42,460 nt of DNA from Reticulascus tulasneorum (lineage: Eukaryota > Ascomycota > Sordariomycetes > Glomerellales > Reticulascaceae), in the NCBI GenBank assembly GCA_001557505.1, contig LSAX01000019.1, positions 1 to 42,460 of the forward strand, given 5' to 3'. The notes below the pieces were generated by a model. The model was not told the DNA's origin. It did not search any database and saw nothing but the letters and a program-made list of their open reading frames with translations. A program made the translations under genes and the position numbers. Below are positions 35,029 through 42,460 of this stretch, piece by piece (positions within the stretch are counted from its first letter, which is position 1; every line of letters starts with the position of its first letter).

Positions 35029-35376
35029 TATTAAAGTTTAATATTTAGATATAACTTAAGAAAAATGTTCACATAATTATGTTAACTTAATTAAATAGCC
35101 TCAAACATTTATTGTCTTAAAATTTAATTTATACAATTAATAGATAAATTTTAAGAGGATAAAATACTTTAGGAGCAAAAATTAAAGCACAAAAAACAGA
35201 TTTGTATATTAAAAATACGAATTTTTTGTTATTAATATTACATAAAAATATATCTCGTTTTGTCTTTTAATTGTTTTTTAACTATTTTTAACAAAATTTT
35301 TTAAGTATTATTCAATTTGAATAATATGTAGGTAATTAGATATTTAAAGGCTTATAATTAGTACTTAGAGTATAAT
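35029..35376 (+). other. AT-rich spacer between atp8 and atp6
   Basis: 348 bp with no ORF, tRNA or strong repeat that I can see. The mirror is 28357-28704. Confidence 0.6.
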
Positions 35377-36171
35377 ATGAATACTTTAAGTTTAGCTGGA
35401 AATTTTTACAAAGAAATATGTAGTCCTTTAGACCAATTTGAAATAAGAGACTTATTAAGTCTAGATGCCCCCGTAATAAATAATTTACACATATCTATAA
35501 CTAATATAGGATTATACTTAACATTAGGATTTATTTTTATATTAATTATTAGTGGATTAAGTATTAATAATAATAAATTAGTAAGTAATAATTGATCTGT
35601 TAGTCAAGAATCTTTATATGCAACAATTCATAGTATAGTTGTAAATCAAATAAATTCAAGAAGTGGTCAAATATATTTTCCTTTCATATACACTTTATTT
35701 ATATTTATTTTAATGAATAATTTAATAGGAATGATTCCTTATAGCTTTGCATCTACAAGCCATTTTATATTAACTTTTGCTCTTAGTTTTACTATAGTAT
35801 TAGGAGCAACTATTCTAGGATTTCAAAAACATGGTTTAGAATTCTTTTCTTTATTAGTTCCAGCTGGTTGTCCTTTAGGTTTATTACCTTTATTAGTTTT
35901 AATAGAGCTTATATCTTATCTTGCTCGTAATATTTCTCTTGGATTAAGATTAGCTGCGAATATTCTTTCAGGTCATATGTTGTTAAATATATTAGCAGGA
36001 TTTACATATAATATAATGTCTTCAGGTATAATTTATTTCTTTTTAGGTTTAGTTCCTTTAGCTTTTATTATAGCTTTCTCGGGATTAGAAATAGGAATAG
36101 CCTTTATACAAGCTCAAGTTTTTGTAGTTTTATCTTCTTCTTATATAAAAGATGGTTTAGACTTACATTAA
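35377..36171 (+). CDS. atp6: ATP synthase subunit a (264 aa)
   Basis: Membrane subunit a of the F0 proton channel. The frame is open for 264 codons with one TGA as Trp. The family segment SLGLRLAANILSGHMLL carries the essential arginine at about residue 191. The C-terminal segment with GLEIGIAFIQAQVF is also typical. The N-terminal ~10 residues are probably cleaved, as in other ascomycetes (known of the family, not visible here). It follows atp8 after 348 bp. Confidence 0.96.
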
Positions 36172-36499
36172 ATATAAAATTATCATTTGTTTTTAATAAA
36201 AATAAATTTAATTAAATATAATAAAAATTAGTGTTAAATGAAAGATATTTTTAATAAAAATTGTAAAGTTATAAAATATATACTATATGTACCTAAAAAT
36301 TACTCTAGCTCAAATTAAAGGTCTAAAGTAGAAAATATCAAATTTATATAAATAGTTATTTATTAAAAAAAAGAATTTGCGAACGATTAATCCTATAGAA
36401 ATTTATTATTTAGTAATAAATCTACATATCAGAACATAGCTTATGTTTATCCGTTTTGAAATAAAAATTAAAAAAAGTTCTAGATTTATTAGTGATGTG
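36172..36499 (+). other. AT-rich spacer between atp6 and rns
   Basis: About 330 bp of AT-rich DNA with no ORF or tRNA that I can support. Part of it may be rns 5' sequence, since the rRNA end is not fixed. The mirror is 27235-27561. Confidence 0.6.
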
Positions 36500-38020
36500 A
36501 TTGCTCCTAAAAAGAGTAATCCTACATAAATTATTAGATGAGCTTGGTGATGGCTCTGATTGAACGCTGTCCAAATGCTTGACACATGCTAATCGAACGG
36601 TTAATTTAATGAACAATTTAATTAATAAGTGGTGTACAGGTGAGAAGAATATATTTTTACTCTCTTAAAGTGAGGTCTAAAATACCTCATAAAAAAAAAA
36701 GAAGAAATTTCGCTTTAGGAAGAAAATAAGTATTTCGAGATAGGTAGTAGTTAGGGTTATGACTTAACTAGCCACATATTTTCGTAGTCGTAGCTGAGAG
36801 GTTGATCGACCACATTGGGTCTGAGAAAATCCCAATGCAAAATTAGTACAGCAGTGAGGAATCTTAGTCAATGGTCTAAAGACCGAACTGGTAACTTGGA
36901 GAAATGAGAAGTCTGAAAAAAAAGAAATAAAATAAGGTTAAAAACTTATTTAAGTGTATTTCTAAAGTAAGATTTAATTGATTATTTGAATAAAATTTTA
37001 AATGCATATTTATAATGACCATATGTATATACAGGTCTTGACCAATTGCGTGCCAGCAGTCGCGGTAATACGTAAGAGACTAGTGTTATTCATCATGATT
37101 AGGTTTAAAGGGTACCCAGACGGTCATAATATCTTATATGCAAAACAGAGTATTAGACTAGAGTTTTATAGAGGAAGACAGTACTTGAGGTGAAGGGATC
37201 ATATCTTATTATACCAAAGGGACTGGTAAAGGCGAAGGCAGTCTTTCATGTAAAAACTGACGTCGAAGGACGAAGGCACAGAGAACAAAAAGGATTAGAT
37301 ACCCCAGTAGTCTTTGCAGAGAATTATGAATGCCATGGATTAGATAAAAAAAATTTAGTCTATAAATGAAAATGTAAGCATTTCACCTCAAGAGTAATGC
37401 GGCAACGCAGGAACTGAAATCACTAGACCGTTTCTGACACCAGTAGTGAAGTATGTTATTTAATTCGATGGTCCACGAAAAACCTTACCACAATTTGAAT
37501 ATTTTACAGGAGTTGCACGGCTGTTTTCAGTTAATGTTGCGAAACTGTGGTTTTTCCACGAAATTAACGAAATCCTTTGCTTTATTTATAAAAAATTTGA
37601 TAAAGCACTTTTTATCTTTATATGAGATAAGATAAGAAGGACTAAGACAAGTCATCATGGCCCTTATGTTGTGGGCTATAGACGTGCCACGTATTCCTTA
37701 ACAAAGAGAAGCAAAAATGTAAATTTTAGCTAATCTCAGAAAAAAGGATATATTTACGCAAGGATTGTAGCCTGAAATTCGGCTATATGAATAAGTAATT
37801 ACTAGTAATCGTGAATCACCATGTCACGGTGAATATTCCTTCGGATTGGTACTAACCACTCGTCACATGCTGAAAAAAGTTCCCGCAATAAGTTTGCTAT
37901 TTTACTGTAAGTTCTTTTATAAATAGAATTAGAGGGTTGCAGTCGAATTCTTCGTATGTGTGGCTTTGATTAGTGTTAAGTCGAAATATGGTTCGTGTAG
38001 TGGAAGTTGCACGGGATTAA
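36500..38020 (+). rRNA. rns: Small subunit rRNA
   Basis: Small-subunit rRNA landmarks read in order: TGGCTCTGATTGAACGCTGT near 36551, GTGCCAGCAGTCGCGGTAAT near 37050, GGATTAGATACCCCAGTAGT near 37291, TTAATTCGATGGTCCACG near 37459, and TCGTGAATCACCATGTCACG near 37809. It shows no intron. Both ends are estimates; the 3' end is placed after the last conserved helix, before an AT-rich stretch. It lies between atp6 and trnY, its usual place. Confidence 0.94.
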
Positions 38021-38131
38021 TTAAACTTAAAAAGATTATATATAGATACAAATAATTATAAAAAGAAATATTTTATATTTATTATATTCTGAATTAAATT
38101 TTAATTCATTGAATACGTATTATATATACCA

Positions 38132-38218
38132 AGGAAGGTTCCGTTTGTTGGTACGACGGGTTGAGCTGTAAACTCAATAGCTATACCAGCTATCGAAGGT
38201 TCGAGTCCTTTTCTTCCT
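38132..38218 (+). tRNA. trnY: tRNA-Tyr(GUA)
   Basis: Class II tRNA with a long variable arm. Acceptor AGGAAGG/TCTTCCT; anticodon stem TTGAG/CTCAA with loop CTGTAAA (GUA). It lies between rns and cox3. Confidence 0.94.
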
Positions 38219-38331
38219 AAAAATATAAGTACAATTTTTTTGTACCCTGTTTTCTCTATTCTAGGCTTGGAACTTATTTATAAGTGATATTGTTAAATTA
38301 TAAATAATTATATAAAAAAAGAAAAATTTGA

Positions 38332-39141
38332 ATGACTAATATGATAAGAAGTAATTTTCAGGATCATCCTTTTCATTTAGTATCTCCTTCCCCTTGACCT
38401 TTATATACTAGTTTATCTTTATTAAACTTGACTACTAATGCAGCTTTATCTATGCATAGCTTTAGTAATTCATATTATTATGTATATATAAGTGGAATAT
38501 TAGTTGTATATTCTATGTCTTGTTGATTTAGAGATATAATAAGTGAAGGTACATTTTTAGGTAATCATACTTTAGCTGTACAGAAAGGACTTAATTTAGG
38601 AGTAATCCTTTTTATAGTATCTGAGGCATTATTTTTTATGGCTATATTCTGAGCCTTTTTTCACAGTGCTTTAACTCCTACAATTGAATTAGGTGCTCAA
38701 TGACCTCCTATGGGTATAGAGCCTATAAATCCTTTTGAATTACCTCTACTTAATACAATTATATTGTTATCTAGTGGTGCTACAATTACTTATGCTCATC
38801 ATGCTTTAATTAAAGGGAATAGAGCTGCAGCTTTATACGGTTCAATATTTACAGTGTTATTAGCTGTAATATTTACAATATTTCAAGGAGTAGAATATAG
38901 TGTATCCTCTTTTACTATAAGTGATGGTGCCTTTGGTACATGTTTCTTTTTTGGAACAGGATTTCATGGATTACACGTTATAATCGGTACTATTTTTCTA
39001 GGGGTAGCATTATGAAGAATTTTTGCTTACCATTTAACTGACAACCATCATCTAGGATTCGAAGGTGGTATTTTATACTGACATTTTGTAGATGTGGTCT
39101 GACTTTTTTTGTACATCTCTATCTATTATTGAGGTTCTTAA
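38332..39141 (+). CDS. cox3: Cytochrome c oxidase subunit 3 (269 aa), intact copy
   Basis: Core subunit of complex IV in the inner membrane. The frame is open for 269 codons with TGA as Trp, the usual length in fungi. Recognisable parts are the start with [20 protein letters not shown], the middle segment [18 protein letters not shown], the stretch [17 protein letters not shown], and the end [19 protein letters not shown]. It lies after trnY; orfB follows at once, with a possible 13-base overlap. Confidence 0.96.
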
Positions 39142-40720
39142 TTAATTCTTCCCTTGGTAATAGATTAAAAAAAAGTCCTAAAGACGAAAAAGAAAAACTG
39201 AATGAAAATCCTGAAATTTTAAATGCTTCTTTTATTTACTTACCCAAAGATTTAAAAGAAATGTTTACAATAATGGGAATTCTTTGTTTAGTTTTAGTTA
39301 TTAATTATAGACGTATTTTATTTATATATATAAATAATTTTATGCTATCTTTATCTACGGATACTAAATTATTATTATTAATAATAATGTTAGGTTTTAT
39401 ATTTATAGTTTTATTATTAGGATTTTTAAAATTTCTTTTTTTCTTTTTAGAAAAAAGAAATAAAATTAATGCAATTATTGATAATAAACCTCTAAAGTCT
39501 TTAAGTTTTGGTAATAAGTTATATATTCTAGTAAAATGATCCTTTATTATGTATTTAATAGGTTGAATTTTAAGTTATATAGATTCTTTATATGTTTTTC
39601 CCTGATCTTTAGTTTTTCTTACTTTATTACCATGTATGCCCTTATTTTATTTTAATAAAATTAGGTTATATCTAAGAAAATTTTTTTTAATCTAAAAGGA
39701 AATATTTTTAAAATATGAACTAATAAATTATTATATTGTATAATGTTGGTTTATAGCTATATAATAGCTTTTTGTATTCGTTTTTTTAATAAATTTATAT
39801 TTCTTCCTCTTTTAAGTTTAGTACTTCCTTCATTAGCTGCGGAGATGGGTCTTTTGTTAGATATTACATTTTTTGTTTTTTTTTTTGGAAAAGCGGAGTT
39901 TACTTTTTTAGACTTTTTTAAATTCAAATCTGATATTAATATTAAACCAGAAAATAGTAAGGTCAGTATACCTTATACTGACTCTCTTTTTTCTTACATC
40001 CCTTCACCTGGGGAAGAAGGTGAAGTAGAAAGATTCCCCGTTGATAAATTTTTACATGATTGAACAGCGCAGGTTGGGGGAATTCCTCCTTATTTTTATA
40101 CTAGTGTAGAACCTATTAAGCGTTTACATTTGGCTAAAAACGAGGCTAAGGTACTTTCTTTTTTGCTTCATTCTCAGGAGCACACTATGCTGGCTGAGAG
40201 ATGAAAAGATTTATATGTTTTTGGAAAATATAATAATACTCCTATACATTTCGCTGTCCCGTATTCAGGCGTATTTATGCATGATGATGTGAAATTAAGA
40301 GTCTTTAAGTTAATTGGTACTTTTAAAACTAAAGAGGAGATGCTAGCATATAATGCCGAATTTCATCCAAATGAGGCATGAGTTGGAGGAGTCGAAAGAA
40401 AAGAAGCATTATCTTGATATACATCTTATACTCCTGCTAATGATCTAGATATGATTCGTAGTGAAGAGGTAGTAAATAATAATAATTGTTTTTATATAAA
40501 GATTGTTTCATCTCCCGAGAGTTGAACATATCATTTATATGACCCTAATGTACACCAACAAAGGGAAAAAGTTCTTTATTTTAAAAGAGACGGTAAATAT
40601 ATAGAAATGCCTAATCTTATTACTCCTTACATTAGAGGGAAAAGTCAGGGTAATAAGATTTTGAGTATTATTAATAAGGAAAATCTTATAAATTTATATA
40701 AGTTAGATAAATTTCGTTAA
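39129..40720 (+). CDS. orfB, unknown membrane protein, + copy with one frameshift
   Basis: Second member of the paralogous family and the longest: about 530 aa from a TTG at 39129, or 486 aa from the first in-frame ATG at 39261. The start is uncertain because coding-like sequence (Lys/Glu-rich, then a membrane segment) extends up to the cox3 stop, and the TTG overlaps cox3 by 13 bases. The family boxes are present: KWSFIMYLIGW (from residue 136), RFFNK (about 218-222), LPSLA, KDLYVF, and a C-terminus ending KFR. In this copy the T run at 39681-39688 lacks one T that the - copy has, which splits the frame; the rest is open to the stop. Function is unknown. Confidence 0.78.
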
Positions 40721-40753
40721 AAAAATATAAGCATAATAATAATTAAATCTAAA

Positions 40754-40824
40754 GGGATCTTTGTATAATGGTAATACATATGACTTTTAATCATCGCAAT
40801 ATTGGTTCGACTCCGGTAGATCCT
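40754..40824 (+). tRNA. trnK: tRNA-Lys(UUU), mirror copy
   Basis: Same tRNA as 22913-22983, on the other strand. Confidence 0.9.
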
Positions 40825-40900
40825 ATGAAAATACAACTATTTTCATAATATAAGAAAGATTTAATACTTGTATATATATATTATTATTTGAATGTAAATA

Positions 40901-40972
40901 GAATTAGTAACTTAATTGGTAAAGATTTTTCTTGTCACGAAAAAAGATATCGGTTCGATCCCGTTCTGATTC
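40901..40972 (+). tRNA. trnD: tRNA-Asp(GUC), mirror copy
   Basis: Same tRNA as 22765-22836, on the other strand. Confidence 0.9.
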
Positions 40973-40978
40973 GCTGCT

Positions 40979-41061
40979 GGAAAGATAGCTATGGGTAAGG
41001 CAAATCGTCTGCTAAACGATTATCTTTTTTAAGATTTGGGTGTTCAAATCACCTTCTTTCC
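40979..41061 (+). tRNA. trnS: tRNA-Ser(GCU), mirror copy
   Basis: Same tRNA as 22676-22758, on the other strand. Confidence 0.93.
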
Positions 41062-41130
41062 GGATAAAGGCAACTCACGATATATATATATAAACAACAA
41101 CAACAAGAGGTTCCTCTCACCTAAAAGGGA

Positions 41131-41829
41131 ATGTTTAAAATGCTTATTTTTGGCATGGCAAATTTATTTATCACAGATGAATTTTATACTACTGGGTTTA
41201 AACCTGGAATATTAGATATTATATCTCTATTTGTAATATTTTGCGGGATTTTTATTATTATTAGTAAAAATCCTATAGTATCCGTATTATTTTTAATAGC
41301 ATTATTTGGGGGTATGTCTTCATATTTAATTTTATTAGGCTTAAATTTTATAGGTTTCTCTTACTTAATAGTTTATATAGGAGCAGTTTCTATATTATTC
41401 TTATTTATTTTAATGTTAATTAATATTAGGATAAGTGAATTGCAAACTAATACTAAAAATAGTATAGCTTTAGCTCTATTTATAACAATTTATTTTAATT
41501 ACTCTATTTTTCAAGTATTACCATATGAAATAGCAATACTTAATAATTATAATAATTCTTGAAATAACATATTTTATAATACTGCTAAATTAAATCAGTT
41601 AGATTTAAATAAATATCTAGATTCATATCTAAACAACGATTTATATTTTGTTACAAGCTCTGTTTGAGATGGTAATTTATTAGAAACAAGTCATATTACA
41701 AGTATAGGAAATATATTATACACTAGTTATAGTTTATGATTGATAATAACTAGTTTTATTCTTCTACTTGCTATGGTTGGTGCTATAGTTATCACGATCA
41801 AACAGAGCTTTCCCCGCTTTCAGCACTAG
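41131..41829 (+). CDS. nad6: NADH dehydrogenase subunit 6, mirror copy (intact)
   Basis: The same 699 nt gene as 21908-22606, with no length difference. It starts 69 bp after trnS(GCU); orfC starts 123 bp after its stop. Confidence 0.93.
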
Positions 41830-41952
41830 TCTAACTATAAAGTCAATTAGTATAATAGCTCTACCTTTAGGATTTGAAGCTTTTTCGTTAAGAAATATAG
41901 AATATATTGGATATATAGAATATATTAAAAATATAGAATATATTGGATACAT
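41830..41952 (+). repeat. Tandem repeat between nad6 and orfC
   Basis: From about 41893 to 41951 a unit like ATAGAATATATTGGATA recurs about three times, one copy with TTAAAA in place of TTGGATA. It ends at the orfC start codon. Short frames on either strand across it are repeat shadows. The mirror copy is at about 21785-21845. Confidence 0.65.
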
Positions 41953-42460
41953 ATGTATTGTAATTCTTTTATTAAAATTTTTTTTTCTATTCTCTTCTCT
42001 ATTTTAGAAAAAAAACATAGAGCAGAGCACTCTATTTCTATAGAAACTAAAAATCAAGAAGATATATGTTTATCTTTAGGAGAAAAAATTTTTATCTTAT
42101 TAAAATGATCAATAAATATGTATTTATTAGGCTGATCTCTAAATTGTATGGACTATTTTTTAGTTTTTCCTTGATCTTATTATCTCTTATTAAATTGGTG
42201 GAATAATATTAATCTTAATTTTAGCCGCAAACCTAAATTATATTTTGCTAATATCTTATTAAAAATAAAAAATGCTTTTATTAGGCTATGGTCTAATAAC
42301 GAATTTTTATTAAAATATTAATGTATAGTTATACAATAGGTTTTTATGGTTCGTTTTTTAAATAAATTAATTTTAATCCCCTTAATAGGACTAAAATTTC
42401 CGGATTTAGCTAACAATATGAAATTTTGTTTAGATACTACCTTATTCGTCTATTTATTTG
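41953..42460 (+). CDS. orfC, 5' part, frameshifted and cut by window end
   Basis: N-terminal part of orfC, starting at the same ATG as the intact - strand copy. It includes the KWS...MYLLGW box. Three indels relative to the other copy disrupt it: an extra G at 42197-42198, a missing A near 42299 and an extra T at 42341-42345. It runs off the window after the conserved LDTTLFVYLF segment. The errors cluster at the contig end. Confidence 0.75.

Larger units (their letters stand above)
31869..42460 (+). repeat. Inverted repeat arm B (mirror of B')
   Basis: Mirror of 21277-31868 on the + strand. It begins at a poly-A/poly-T fold upstream of nad1 and ends abruptly inside orfC. Its last ~280 bases hold at least three indels relative to the - strand copy, as expected for a low-coverage contig end. 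Confidence 0.97.

Overview
The window is fungal mitochondrial DNA. It is AT-rich, TGA is read as tryptophan in nad1, nad4, atp8, cox3, nad6, nad2, rps3 and the unknown ORFs (mitochondrial code 4), and rps3 lies inside a group I intron of the large rRNA gene. The order nad1-nad4-atp8-atp6-rns-cox3-nad6-rnl-tRNA cluster-nad2 is the core order of Pezizomycotina (filamentous ascomycetes). I cannot name a genus; a Leotiomycetes-like fungus is a guess.

The dominant feature is architecture. The sequence is one ~21.4 kb unit seen almost twice, in opposite orientations, because it folds back on itself at two places. Arm A (1-10347, + strand: 3' part of orfC through rnl to nad2) is mirrored by A' (10593-20915, - strand). 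The - strand unit continues as B' (20916-31868: orfC, nad6, cox3, rns, atp6, atp8, nad4, nad1). It folds again at 31868/31869 and is repeated on the + strand as B (31869-42460). The two contig ends fall inside the same gene (orfC), 361 bp apart on the unit, so the window is nearly a closed 42.8 kb head-to-head/tail-to-tail dimer. Only 20916-21276 and the spacer 10348-10592 occur once.

Reading the unit in gene direction (31868 down to about 10470 on the - strand) gives: nad1, nad4, atp8, atp6, rns, trnY, cox3, orfB, trnK, trnD, trnS(GCU), nad6, orfC, trnG, trnV, trnW, trnN, trnI, orfA, trnS(UGA), trnP, rnl (with the rps3 intron), trnT, trnE, trnM, trnM, trnL(UAA), trnF, trnA, trnL(UAG), trnQ, trnH, trnM, and the first third of nad2. 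It encodes part of complexes I, IV and V, both rRNAs, ribosomal protein S3 and 22 tRNAs. The usual cox1, cox2, cob, nad3, nad4L, nad5, atp9, trnR and trnC are absent, as is the rest of nad2. The unit is therefore a sub-genomic half, not a complete mitochondrial genome.

The two copies of each gene differ almost only by one-base changes in homopolymer runs, and each copy is broken at different places. That is the pattern of consensus error in an error-prone long-read assembly, not of old duplicates. nad1, cox3, orfA and orfC each have one intact copy. orfB is broken differently in both copies and is open only when the two are read together.

The most novel content is a family of three diverged paralogous membrane-protein ORFs (orfA, orfB, orfC) of unknown function, placed after the tRNA cluster, after cox3 and after nad6. 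Whether the palindrome is a real molecule (hairpin-ended linear mtDNA or inverted dimer) or a fold-back read/assembly artefact cannot be settled from sequence alone; the evidence leans to artefact.
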